Shown piece by piece: positions 1-11,468 of a stretch of DNA of 64,000 nucleotides; the stretch's first letter is position 1, and each line of letters opens with the position of its first letter. The stretch is from Azorinus chamasolen (lineage: Eukaryota > Mollusca > Bivalvia > Cardiida > Solecurtidae). The notes below the pieces were generated by a model that was given only the letters and a program-made list of their open reading frames with translations, did no database searches and had not been told where the DNA came from. The DNA is taken from assembly GCA_963576725.1 (NCBI GenBank), contig OY755246.1:72036371-72100370 (forward strand), read 5' to 3'. A program made the translations under genes and the position numbers.

Positions 1-48
1 ACTTGCAGCGTTTAGGAGTTATTGCCCTTTGATACGCCAAAAAGCCCA

Positions 49-935
49 CATATTTTTATGCCCTCGTTGACGATAGTCAGGGGGCATTATGTTTTGCACA
101 TGTTCGTCCGTCCGTCTGTCTGTCCGTGTGTCACGCTTTTAGGTGCAGTTGGATGTCACAGTTTTTCAGTAATTTCTACACTTATACACATGAAACTTCA
201 CATACACATCAATTACCATCTGTACTATCATTTCGCACCCAACCCATGCTGCCGGCAAGCCCAAGGTCGAGGTCAAATGACTTGGAAATTTTACATGCAG
301 TTGGTTGTCACATTTACGTACAGGTTTTGCCACAGTTTTTTCATTGTCTTATATCTCCCTAACCACTGTAGCTATTGCCATGGAATTGCATATACACATT
401 CAACACCATCCATACTGTCATTGCACACCCAGCCCATGCTGCCCGCAAGCCCAAGGTCAAGGTCAAATGACTTAGGAATTGTACGTGCAGTTGGTTGTCA
501 CAGTTTTTTCAGTCTTATATCTCCCTAACCACTGTAGCTATTTGCATGGAATTGCATATACATATTAAATACCATCTATACTTTCATTATGCACCCAACT
601 CATACTGCCCGCAAGCCCAAGGTCAATGTCAAATGACTTAGGAATTTTACGTGCAGTTGGTTGTCAGTTTTTTCATCGTCTTATATCTCACTAACCGCTA
701 TAGCTATTGGCATGGAATTGCATATACACATTTAACACATCCATACTTTCATTACGCACCCGGCCCATGCTGGCCGCAAGCCCAAGATCAAGGTCAAATG
801 ACTAAGGAATTTTAAGTGCAGTTGGTTTTCGCAGTTTTTTTATGGTATTATATCTCACTAACCGCTAAAGCTATTGGCATGGAATTGCATATACACATTC
901 AACACCATCCATACTTTCATTACGCACCCGGCCCA
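49..935 (+). mobile_element. pearl-like (Helentron-type) non-autonomous element, copy 1
   Basis: The stretch opens with a short stem-loop (ATGCCCTC paired with GGGGGCAT, about 58-88). A TCCG/TCTG tetranucleotide tract follows at about 106-128. After that come four to five degenerate tandem units of about 170-180 bp up to about 930; each unit contains 'GCCCAAGGTCAA', 'GTGCAGTTGGTTGTCA' and 'GGAATTGCATATACACAT'. This order of 5' hairpin, tetranucleotide microsatellite and tandem core units of 150-185 bp is the known layout of bivalve pearl elements, which are considered Helentron relatives. The two reading frames open through it only reflect the tandem units. No 3' hairpin was identified, so the right edge is approximate. 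Confidence 0.6.
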
Positions 936-3265
936 GTTACAGTAAAAAACACCCACACTAAACCGGGGTTTTAGGAGAGAAGAAAAGCAGATCTTTAAAA
1001 GCTGGTGGTTGCTTAGTGCAGAATGAAAATCATGAAGAAAGGTGTTGTAAACATAATTATCTTCTCCATGCTGTCGACAACTGCTTGTCTATTTTTTACG
1101 CATTCTGTATTCCTGTTTTCTGTTTCTTTCATATTCTGTTTTGTCTAACCCTTTCCTTCGCTGCGTTCGGTTTGACCGCTTCATAAGCTCCTTCATAATC
1201 CCTTGGTATAGATCGTATTTTCTGACATTTCTGGCGAGCTTTTGATTTAATATCTTTCCTGTGTTGCTTGTATTTGTTTGTATATGAGTTTATTTTATCG
1301 TTTACTTTGTCACCCGATCTCTTCATCATTAAAACCTATTAAAAAAGAACATAATAATTATCTTCATCATTAAAACCTATTAAAAAGAACATAATAATAA
1401 AGTCAATATTTAACCCGTTCTGCGACGTCAACTATTTGAAAGGGACATTTAATGTGGACTATTTAATTTATTGATAACATACACTATATTAAGACAACTA
1501 TCATAAGTTATATATCAGATTAATCAACAGAAAAAAAGGTATTTTATACAATGAATTATTATTTAATTAATCACGCATTTCAAAATAAAACAACTTTAAA
1601 TTTGTCTTTATTGTACAATTAAACGTCATTTTATAACAGGGGACATTTAATTGGACAAAAACAATGTATTGTTCAAACGCGTATAACAATGGCACACAGA
1701 AAATATTTTAGAATATAAATCTTAAATAAAAAGGTATTTTGCACAGAAATTTTCAAAGACTAGCGAACAGGTTTAGGTTAACAGATACATCGGTGAAAGT
1801 TGCACTTGCTGTTTTCACTGACCCCGGGACATTTTTCCGTGTTTTGGTTTTTCACTGGGTCACATTTTGTTAATCCTGAATTCTGTAAACACTTTTAACC
1901 ATAACGTCTGGAAATGACGTAACATCAGCGCTGCAGACAATTTATGTGAAATTTCCCGCGCTCAACGGCAAAATCAAATAAAAATTAAATTATGTCGGAT
2001 GGAAATGTAACGCGGGACATCCGTATTTCAGCTCTTACTTAGGTTTCGTGCGGTGATTATTCTTGATTTATCTCAAGAAAAAAATAAATTCATCAACAGC
2101 ATTAAGAAGCACATAGTATGACATTTCTTTTGATATATAACAATACTATAATAAAATTACAGATGTTATGTACTATTGAGATGAAAGCGCTGGATTAACA
2201 TATTTTCAAAAGTGGCACTAGTTTTTGACGTTACGTCTGAATATTGCATTTAAGTCAAGCAACACTTTTATGTGCTTATCTCGTTATTATGATCAGTTAA
2301 AAACAGTACATGTGTATGTTGAGTAGGCATGCTATATGATGTTAGGTCATCGATATATAATGACTGGTTGTCCTGTAATTATGTGTTGTCATTTTGTAAT
2401 GATGTGGAGTGGTCATTTTATTATATATTATTGAATCGTGGTGTTCTGTTTTGTCCAAATTATATGCTAATCTGTTCTATCCAATTATGTTGAGTGCTCA
2501 TAAAATGATGCCCGGTTCACTGATCATTCTATCTGGCATATACCATATGTTAATTGGTAGAAATCAGTTCTGTTCGGCTGCAGTAATGCTATATCCTCTT
2601 CAATTGCAATGTTGTGTAGTGCTCTCAGCATTATATTTTGTCGTATATTCATGATGTTTGGTCAAATTTGAAATTATATGCTGTGGTAGTTGAATGATAT
2701 CTTGTTAAAATCGATATTATGTGCAGTTATGAGACACTTATGCTGGGTGGTTTCAATGTTTTGCTTTGTCAATTTGCAATGATGTTCAGTCGGAACGGTA
2801 TTCCTGTTCAGCGTGCTGCGTATATTTAGTCATTTTTGGAATCATTTTTGACAAGCAAGGTTTAACGCAAGCGTAAAAAGCGTAACATGTCTTGAAGCAG
2901 GATACAAGAAGAAGAATGAGCAATATAGTGTAGTGCTTTTAATTAACAGATACATGGGGAAAACATGACTATATAAATTAATAGCAGAAAAGGAGAAATG
3001 TTTTAATAAGCCATGATGCGTAATATCCATGCATGACACCAATAATACACATTACTTCATACATCAGTGTTATTCACTTGTTGAAACTCGCTGACGTAGA
3101 AACCATTATCACATTAAGTGCTGTTCACAAGTAAAATTAATTTATGATAAATCACAATGCTTCAAGCACCATACGAAATTCACCACTAATTTCAACAAAC
3201 ACTTCACGTAACTACTGCTAAATACGCATACAAACTACTATACTTACATCAAAGAAAATAAAACG
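936..3265. other. no gene recognised
   Basis: AT-rich sequence. A direct duplication of about 41 bp containing 'TTCATCATTAAAACCTATT' lies at 1319-1401. Beside it a 66-codon minus-strand ORF (1129-1329) encodes a lysine/arginine-rich peptide without a recognisable domain; it could be an exon or chance. Nothing else could be supported. Confidence 0.5.
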
Positions 3266-3340
3266 CGACGGGCCTGGGATTAGGACTCACAACCCATACA
3301 ACGTAAAACATGTGCTCTACCTAACAAGCTATTGCCGCAT
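3266..3340 (-). repeat. tRNA-like SINE head or tRNA pseudogene
   Basis: Read on the minus strand, this has an A-box-like stretch (TAGCTTGTTAGGTAGAGC) and a weak B-box region about 35 bases further on. The anticodon stem does not pair, so a working tRNA is unlikely. It is probably the pol III promoter part of an old SINE. Confidence 0.4.
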
Positions 3341-3667
3341 ATGTTTGCACGTGACTCGTATCAGCAATAAAGGTCTACACTTCGAACCAAACAACCGATT
3401 ATACAAGACTACTTTTAGTCTCAGAACTAAACAAACGATTCCTTAAGACTACCTTTAATGGTCTACCTGAAATTATTCAAATAGGTCGACTCCATGCTCA
3501 TTAACTTTTTCACTTACATTGCCCCTAACTTAACAACAACTAAGTACATGTATAAGTTATACATTCAAATCATGCACAATGGTGAAATATGCAATACGGG
3601 TTTTAACCAAAATCACGTAAACTTAAGGTATTAAGAACAAATGAGAGAGAAAAAAGTCTGCTTCTTT

Positions 3668-3735
3668 CAAGGGTTGAACCCAAGAACTCAGGTTTCCTAA
3701 GCCAACGCTATAACCATGTGACCACGCTTACGGCT
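3668..3735 (-). repeat. tRNA-like SINE head or tRNA pseudogene
   Basis: On the minus strand an A-box-like 'GTGGTCACATGG' is followed by a good B-box 'GGGTTCAACCC'. The spacing fits a tRNA-derived pol III promoter. No full cloverleaf could be folded by eye. Confidence 0.45.
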
Positions 3736-3740
3736 ATTTT

Positions 3741-4316
3741 TGCGGCAGTGATTTTAATCAATTATACCTAATTCACTAGCATTCACTGATAAGGGGTCGT
3801 GGCAGAAAAGAAAAAATAACCCCACTGGGAAAAACATATAAATATAAGTAAATAAAAACTAGTTTCACAGTAAATCAAAATTAAATTCGAAGCCGTATAA
3901 GATTTTCGCAGCCCAATAATCTGGGGAAAACGCAGAGTGATCCGAATTAATATAACAACGAATGAACAAAACATGATCAGAAGATGACAGAACAACTTTG
4001 CTGTTTGACAAAACAAAATATTAAAACCACCCAACGTAATTGGCTCCTAACTGAACATAATATTTATAGATCCGACTATGGTGCATTAATACACAAAAAT
4101 ATTAACTCTGACGTGGCATAGCAACGATTGCTGAATCAGATTTACGCCAGTCTAAAAATAGACGAAGTACACTTATGTATATCATTCATGATGTCATATA
4201 AAATGCTTTCAGTGACGTCAAAAAGTATCTAACACACTACTTAGACAAAACAGTGCGTTTGTTATCTTCATGAAATATTTAAAGATATTCCAGTGCCACG
4301 ACATTAGTGTTCAGTT
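3741..4316. other. no gene recognised
   Basis: Unique-looking AT-rich sequence. The longest ORF (minus, 3783-4034, 83 codons) is hydrophobic and low in complexity; it matches no family I recognise and is not called. Confidence 0.4.
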
Positions 4317-4660
4317 CCTACACACAGCGTGCAATACCTACACACAGCGTGCAATACCTACACACAGCGTGCAATACCTACACACAGCGTGCAATACCTA
4401 CATACAGCGTGCAATACCTACATACAGCGTGCAATACCTACACACAGCGTGCAATACCTACATACAGCGTGCAATACCTACACACAGCGTGCAATACCTA
4501 CACACAGCGTGCAATACCTACACACAGCGTGCAATACCTACATACAGCGTGCAATACCTACATACAGCGTGCAATACCTACCCACAGCGTGCAATACCTA
4601 CATACAGCGTGCAATACCTACATACAGCGTGCAATACCTACATACAGCGTGCAATACCTA
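4317..4660. repeat. 20-bp minisatellite, about 17 copies
   Basis: The unit CCTACACACAGCGTGCAATA repeats in perfect 20-bp register for about 344 bases. The main variation is a single C/T position (ACACA versus ATACA). Because 20 is not a multiple of 3, all three forward frames read the same peptide pattern with no stop, which creates three overlapping spurious ORFs. Confidence 0.95.
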
Positions 4661-5075
4661 TTTTCGTTTACGAACTTTTCATTTTACAGCAATGAGTATT
4701 GCACCGACATTTCTGAAAAGTCAGTGTAGTCATCACTAGATCTACCATGATATCATGTGCATGATCATCTGCATATTTCGTTACCTAATATATGGCCCGA
4801 CTATAAATACACGCTGGAGTTGCTGCAGTTCAAGCTGTCACTTTTCATTGGATGGGAATAAGGGAAGTGGACTTCGTGGAATGGGCATTCGTAAACATAT
4901 GGCGCTAAATATAGAAATTGTTTGTAAAGATTTATCCTTACAATCATCAGATGTAATCCCAGTCATTGGTATTGGAATTCACCGGAACTTGAAGGTGAAA
5001 TTTAAGCACGAACTTAAGGTCTTTTGTGTGTATAATACTTCAGCAGCATTACATCCTTGTTCGCTCCATTTTATC

Positions 5076-5150
5076 AGGGACCAACATGGTCGAGTGGTAA
5101 TTGCGTTCGACTACAATTCAGTGAATCCCGGGTAGGAACTCCAGTCAGAC
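5076..5150 (+). repeat. tRNA-like SINE head
   Basis: An A-box 'TGGTCGAGTGG' and a B-box-like 'GGTAGGAACTCC' lie at tRNA spacing. The stretch resembles the tRNA part of the SINE at 25737-25958, though on the other strand. The flanking sequence gives no clear SINE tail. A 126-codon ORF (4755-5135) ends in it and is judged to be chance. Confidence 0.45.
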
Positions 5151-5610
5151 CAAGTCCTTCGGATGAGACTTTATAAACCGAGGTCCGATGTATTGATCAG
5201 TGCTTTACACAGGGCATCTAAAAGAAACAGAGACACTCTATCGATAACAATTAATGGGCCCATTGAAAGCACTGCCATAGTCCCTACCGGCTGAATTTTA
5301 ATTCCAACTGCTGTAATTCCGTGGCAAATTATATTTAAACCTGATATGTAACTAATTATGATAAAGCTACATACCAAATATCACTCCCATATCTGGTAGG
5401 GTTTACAAACAATTATGGAAAACCTAAACTTTCCAGAAATTGTCTATGTCCAACTGCCGTAAGTCCTTGAAAAAATCAATGTAGGGTAGCAAAATTCAAA
5501 CTTAAGGTATCTTGCATCCACTGTAAGCACGTACGATTTTTCTACTTTGTACAAAACTCTTCCTCATATTTTTATAAAAGATAAACTACTAACTTAATCC
5601 AGAAAGTATT
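5151..5610. other. no gene recognised
   Basis: Apparently unique sequence leading into the satellite block. No ORF or RNA could be supported. Confidence 0.4.
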
Positions 5611-6879
5611 TGGGGTCGATATATTATATAGTAATATGATTCCCATACCATTTTACTATATAATTTAGTGTCTCCCCTTAAAAAATATATCCACGTTGGT
5701 GGTCCAATATATATCATATAGTACTATGACACCCATGGCATTTTTTTTATAATATATAGTGACTATCTTGCAAAAATACATCCACCACGGTGGCCGATAT
5801 ATCATATAGTACTTTAAGCCCCGGTCACTTTGTCAAACAAGATAGTGACTCACTTGCCAAAATACATCCATCGGGAGGGGGTCGATTTATTATATAGTAC
5901 TATGACACCATGTCATTTTAATATCAAATATAGTGACTCCCTTGCAAAAATACATCCACCAGGGTAGTCGATATAATATATAGTAGTATGACCCATTGCC
6001 ATTTTACCATAACATATACCGACTCCCTTGACAAAATACATCCACGGGGTCGATATATTATATAGTACTACATCCACCAGAGTGGTCGATATATTATATA
6101 GTAGTATGACTCCCGTGCAATTTTACCATAAAATATACCGACTCGCTTGCCAAAATTCATCCACGATAGGGGGTCGATATATTATATAGTACTATGACCC
6201 CCGTGCCATTTTACTATAAAATATAGTGACTCCCTTGACAAAATACATCCATGGGGTCGATATATAGTAATATCACCCAAGGCCATTTTACTCCACCAGG
6301 GGGTCGATATATCAAATAGTACTATGGTCTCCTGTCATTTCACTATAAAATAGAGTGACTCCCTTGCAAAAATATATCCACGATTGCGGGTCGATAAATC
6401 ATAACGAACTATGACCCCCGTGCCATTTTACTATAAATTATAGTGACTCCCTTGCCAAAATACATCCATGGGGTCGATATATAGTAATATCACCCAAGGC
6501 CATTTTACTCCACCAGGGGGTCGATATATCAAATAGTACTATGGTCTCCTGTCATTTCACTATAAAATAGAGTGACTCCCTTGCAAGAATATATCCACGA
6601 TTGTGGGCCGATAAATCATAACGAACTATGACCCCATGCCATTTTACTATAAATTATAGTGACTCCTTTGCCAAAATACACCCGCCAAGGTGGGGGCGAT
6701 ATATTATACAGTACTATGACCCCCATGCCATTTTACTATAAAAATAATTATTCCTTTGCCAAAAGCATCCACTAGGGGGATCTTTATATTATATAGTACT
6801 ATGGCCACCATGCCATTTTACTATAAAATATAATCATTCCCTTGCCAAAATATATCCACATGCGGGGTCCGATATAATA

Positions 6880-7335
6880 TATGGTATAAAATCTGAAAGG
6901 AGGTGATCCCCCGAGAGCAAAAATTGCAACACAAAAAGAGATAATTGCAGACTCGGTTTTATTGATTCTGAAATGTGGTGATCCCCCTAAAGCAAAAATT
7001 GCAACACAAAAAGAGAAAATTGCAGACTCGGTTTTATTGAGTCTGTTCATGAGCAGTAATTGAATGTGCAACACTGCTCACGCCCCCCTATCACCGGCTT
7101 ACGCGGTATTCAATTTTCAGAACAAGAAGTACTGAAATTCATGATTTCGAAGGATCATAAGGTATAACAACACTGAGAATGTAGTACGGGGCGACGTTTT
7201 ACGGCAGCCACACAAGCACGAGTCTGTTCATGAACAGTAATTGAAAGTGCAACACTGTCCCCTAGCACCGGCTTAAGCGGTATTCAATTTTCAGAACAGG
7301 AAGTACTGAAATTAATGATCAATCAAGAGGATAGA
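6880..7335. repeat. duplicated non-satellite insertion inside the satellite
   Basis: The stretch holds two tandem copies of a roughly 75-bp unit ending 'GCAGACTCGGTTTTATTGA' (about 6885-7040). Two copies of a longer unit follow, carrying 'CACCGGCTTA' and 'GCGGTATTCAATTTTCAGAA' (about 7040-7320). A related piece in opposite orientation occurs near 19262-19300, so the source is a dispersed repeat. Confidence 0.6.
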
Positions 7336-8737
7336 CATATTATGTAGTAATATGCCCTCCATGCCATTTTACTATAAAATATACCGACTCCATTGCCAAA
7401 ATTCATCCACCAGGGTGGTCGATATATTATATAGTAGTATGACTCTCGTGCAATTTTACCATAAAAGATACCGACTCACTTGTCAAAATTCATCTACGAT
7501 AGGGGGGTCGATATATTATATAGAGTACTATTATGACCCCGTGCCATTTTACTATAAAATATAGTGATTCCCTTGACAAAATACATCCATGGGGGTCGAT
7601 TTTATATAGTACTATCACCCCAGGCCATTTTACTAGAAAATATAGTGACTCCCTTGCCTAAATACCTCCACCAGGTGGTCGTTAAATCATAAAGAACTAT
7701 GACCCCATGCCATTTTACTATAAATTATAGTGACTCTCTTGCCAAAATACATCCGCCAATGTGGGGGCGATATATTATACAGTACTATGACCCCCATGCC
7801 ATTTTACTATAAAAATAATGATCCCCTTGCCAAAAGTATCCACCAGGGGGATCTTTATATTATATAGTACTATGACCAACATGCCATTTTACTATAAAAT
7901 ATAATCATTCCCTTGCCAAAATATATCCACATGCGGGGGCCGATATAATATATAGTATTATAACACCCATGCCATTTTTCTATAAAATATAGTGACTATC
8001 TTTCAAAAATAGTTTCGATATATTATATAGTACTATGACCCCATGTAATTTTACTATCAAATATAGTGACCCCCTTGCCAAATTTCATCCACGATTGGGG
8101 GTTCGATACACTATATAGTACTATGACCCCCTGCTACTTTACTATAAAATATAGTGACTCCCTAGCAAAAATACATCCAGCACGGGGTCGATAAACCATA
8201 CATCCACCAAGAGGGTAGATATATTATGTAGTAGTATGACCTCCGTGCCATTTTACTATAAAATATACCGACTCCATTGCCAAAATTCATCCACGATGTG
8301 GGGTCGATATATTATATAGTGCTATGACCCCTGTGCCATTTCACTATGAAATATAGTGACCCCTTGCCAAAATATCTCAACCATAGGGTCGATATATTAT
8401 ATAGTACTATGGCGCCCTGTCATTTCACTATAAAACATAGTGACTCCCTTGAAAAAATACATCCACGATTGGGGGTTGATATAGTATACAGTATTATGGC
8501 TCCATGCCACTTAACTATAAAATATAGTAAATCCATTGCAAAAATACACCCACCACGGAGTCGATAAAGTACTATTACCCCCATGCCATTTTACTGCTAA
8601 AATACATCTATCAGGGTGGGGGTTGATATATTATACAGTACTCTGACCCTCATGCCATTTTGATATAAAATACAGTGATTCCCTTGCAAAAATAAATCCA
8701 CCAGGGGCTCGATATATTATATAGTACTATGACCCAA

Positions 8738-9352
8738 TGCCAGTTTCCTGTATTATTACAACATACTGCATGTTTGGTTGTGAACCCTTTTACAGTTGGC
8801 AATCACGCTGGCCTCTTTGCATGTACGCCGACAAGAAAGGTTTAGTACTCTATGAAGGCGACCTCTTAAATCCAGAAATGGAAGGAGAACGTCGGATATC
8901 TGTACTATTTCATTTTTGTCGTACCCTTTATTACTTTTCTACAGTTACTCTGTTTGCAGCTCAATCATTGAGTACACTAGCGATAGGTGGATACAGTATG
9001 TTCAATTAAATGTTTTTTTGTTATACATGCACTTTACCACTGTATTTGCTGTCGCGGTTGTTGTAGATTAGTCGGAGAGGGGATACGTTTATTTACACTG
9101 TTTGTCTTTTAGGATGGGGATGGAATAAGGGTGAGGTTGGGCGCCCATAAACCGGTTTAAACCCCCGGTGACTTTTGTCACTGACCGTTCCAAGGCGGTA
9201 CTTCCATCTTCCTCCTATTGTATGTTTGTTTTGTCTCTGTGCGTCTCTTGTTGTTTTTTCTACCCATGTATATTTGCTGTTTCCTTGTGTTGCTGTTCGG
9301 GCGAGTGTTTGTTCTGTATGTGGTATTTCCTGCATGACTCATTTTTGTACTT
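8738..9352 (+). repeat. insertion in satellite carrying a partial dispersed repeat R, copy 1
   Basis: The first half (8738-9058) is unrecognised and includes a 90-codon ORF without a known domain. The second half (about 9060-9345) matches the dispersed repeat seen best at 50786-51312; shared landmarks are 'AAACCGGTTTAAACCCCC' and 'CCAAGGCGGTACT'. Satellite units resume directly after it. Confidence 0.65.
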
Positions 9353-10001
9353 TTACTATAAACTATTGTGACTCACTTGCAAAAATACATCCACCAAGGG
9401 GTCGATAAATCATACATCCACCAGGGGGTCGATATATTATATAGTAGTATGACACCAATGCCATTTTACTATAAAATATATCGACTCCCTTGCCAAAATT
9501 CATCAACGATGGGGGTCGATATATTATATAGTACTATGACCACTGTGCCATTTCACTATAAAATATATTGACTCCCTTGAAAAAATACATCCACGATGGG
9601 GGGGGGCGATATTATATATAGTAATATGACCCCCTTGCCACTTTATCATAATATATAGTGATTCCCTTGAAAAAATACATCCACCAGGGGATCGATATAT
9701 TATGTAGTACTATGACCCCATGCCATTATACTATAAAATATAGTGATTCCCTTGCAAAAATACATCCACCAGGGGGTCGATATATTATACAGTACTATGA
9801 CCCCATGTTATTTTACTATAAAATATAGTGACTCCCTTGCACATTTACATCCACCACAGGGTCGATAAATCATACATCCACGGGGGGTGGGGGCGATATA
9901 TTGTATAGTAATATGACCTCCGTGAAATTTTACTATAAAATTAAGAGACTTCCTTGCAAAAATATTAACAACGTGGAATACTATTCACATTTAATAGATT
10001 A

Positions 10002-10898
10002 GCGCTGTTCCAGGAAAATCTCCCTGGTGGGGTAGGAACGAAAGTCTAAATTAGGGGTACCACCAGTAGAATTTTAATTATTTTTACCCCAGAACCAAGA
10101 GAATAAAAATTCATAATATAACCCCTACCTAGAGAATTAAAATTACCCCACCCCCTTCCAATAAATAAATATATTTTTACACTTATGTAATTACTTTTTG
10201 TCAAGCCGACTTGCAAACCCAAATGACAGCCCAGTGTATTGCCACATTTGTGCATTAGTCTGACAGTCTTTCATTTCGTTTCATTTCGTCCTGTTGACAT
10301 CATACATGCTTCCGTGTTTCTGTTATTGCAAGTAGTTTTCTGTTCGTCGACCTCGGATTCACTGCATGTACCTGTGCTTCTGCTAGGACTCTGTGTTTTA
10401 TTTAAAAAATCCTGTCAATGTACTTTGGTTGTTATTTAGGTCTATTTTCGGTTTATTTATTTTTGTTTTGTTCATCCGGGCTTTTACATCGAGAAGCAAG
10501 ATCAGTGATTGGTTGAGCCTACCGGTGTCTTAGTACTTGTTCACGGTCTAGTCTGAATCAATCAGCCGCTCATTATGGAAGTGTGATCAGATAAGCGTCT
10601 AGATGATCAGGACTAAAAATTGCATGCGTCCACAATATTCACACTACGGGAGTTCGTGTCAGAAAAAGGTTTCCCGTTAATTTTCATTATCGTCGAAGAA
10701 AACGGCATGCATGAAGCGTTTAACTTGACAAACCACCCCATCAATTTAATTTCTGATGTTGAAATACCCCCACCAATAGAATTTTAATCCAATTTCCACC
10801 CCCACCAACAGAATTAAACATTCTTTTGCACCCCCTACCAAGGCAATTTTAATAGGCTGTCGTTCCGACTCGTCAGGGAGATTTTCCTGGAATAGCCC
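10002..10898. mobile_element. non-autonomous PIF/Harbinger-type DNA transposon (897 bp)
   Basis: The left end reads GCGCTGTTCCAGGAAAATCT. The reverse complement of the right end reads GGGCTATTCCAGGAAAATCT, and similarity continues for about 42 bases. The element is flanked by TTA on both sides (9999-10001 and 10899-10901), a TWA-type 3-bp duplication as used by PIF/Harbinger elements. Both subterminal regions carry pyrimidine-rich tracts alternating with 'AGAATTTTAAT', in opposite orientation. No transposase is present. It sits just past the end of the satellite. Confidence 0.75.
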
Positions 10899-10984
10899 TT
10901 AGACAAATATGATTTTTAACTGACTCAATAGACAAATTTAATTATAATTGAATCAATTCATTGAGGTCGTTGTTTTTTAGGTTA

Positions 10985-10990
10985 TTTATT
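10985..10990 (-). promoter_or_regulatory. candidate poly(A) signal of the DIPK1-like gene
   Basis: AATAAA on the minus strand, about 270 bases after the stop codon of the terminal exon at 11259. The placement is plausible but only positional. Confidence 0.35.
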
Positions 10991-11258
10991 AATGTTCTGT
11001 GCATCCACGTAGTAGAAATAATTCTACCATAAGCATTAGTTTGATAAATACTTAGGCCCAACAGTCAGATCATATAGTCTAACCACTCTCCTGTGGGTTT
11101 TTTAAAATATTTCGCCATCTGTTTTTATCCAGTTAGTTATTCGATAATATTAACTGAGCAGCAAACAAAATTGGTTCTTACTGGTTTTCGAGTTGTTTGA
11201 ATTCTGATCTGGAACCAGTCTGTAAATGTCAATCTTGTCACAATTAGCAGGCGAAAGG

Positions 11259-11468
11259 CTAACTGGATGTATCAAGCACACTTCTATATAAAACATCTGT
11301 AAGTTTTTGCTGTACTAACTCATCTGATCGCCCAGACTGCAATTTAGGTTTGTTGGCCGACACACACTCGTGTAGGATTTCTGCAAGCTCATGTCGGATG
11401 TGTTCTGGTGGTCCACGGAGAAGGCCAAAAATCGACAAATGACTGAGGAAAATGTTGCGACACACAGT
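11259..11468 (-). CDS. DIPK1 (FAM69)-like protein, terminal exon
   Basis: This 70-codon exon (69 residues and stop) encodes the C-terminal tail of a DIPK1/FAM69-type kinase-like protein. The peptide begins TVCRNIFLSHLSIFG and contains GPPEHIRHELAEILHECVS, the helical, cysteine-containing tail of that family. The exon is preceded by a good acceptor (pyrimidine-rich, then TTTTGCAG at 11469-11476). It joins in phase 0 to the exon ending at 14448, so the junction reads ...SHIQ|TVCRN..., the expected continuity. The open frame extends past the acceptor into intron sequence to 11579, which would mislead a simple ORF call. The stop codon at 11259-11261 is the likely true end, since the tail length matches the family. 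Confidence 0.85.
   Translation of the reverse strand, partial: TVCRNIFLSHLSIFGLLRGPPEHIRHELAEILHECVSANKPKLQSGRSDELVQQKLTDVLYRSVLDTSS

Larger units (their letters stand above)
5611..9965. repeat. AT-rich satellite, units of about 85-95 bp
   Basis: The block consists of degenerate tandem units built on 'GGGTCGATATATTATATAGT', 'GCCATTTTACTATAAAATAT', 'AGTGACTCCCTTGCCAAAAT' and 'ACATCCACCA'. Several dozen copies occur, many with small deletions, so the period is not constant. Two non-satellite insertions interrupt it (6880-7335 and 8738-9352). A longer duplication is visible inside: the stretch with 'CACCCAAGGCCATTTTACTC' near 6270 recurs near 6490. There is no coding potential. Confidence 0.92.

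Noticed and set aside
4270..4739. Three overlapping ORFs of about 140 codons
   Set aside because: They are the same 20-bp minisatellite read in three frames; the period is not a multiple of three.
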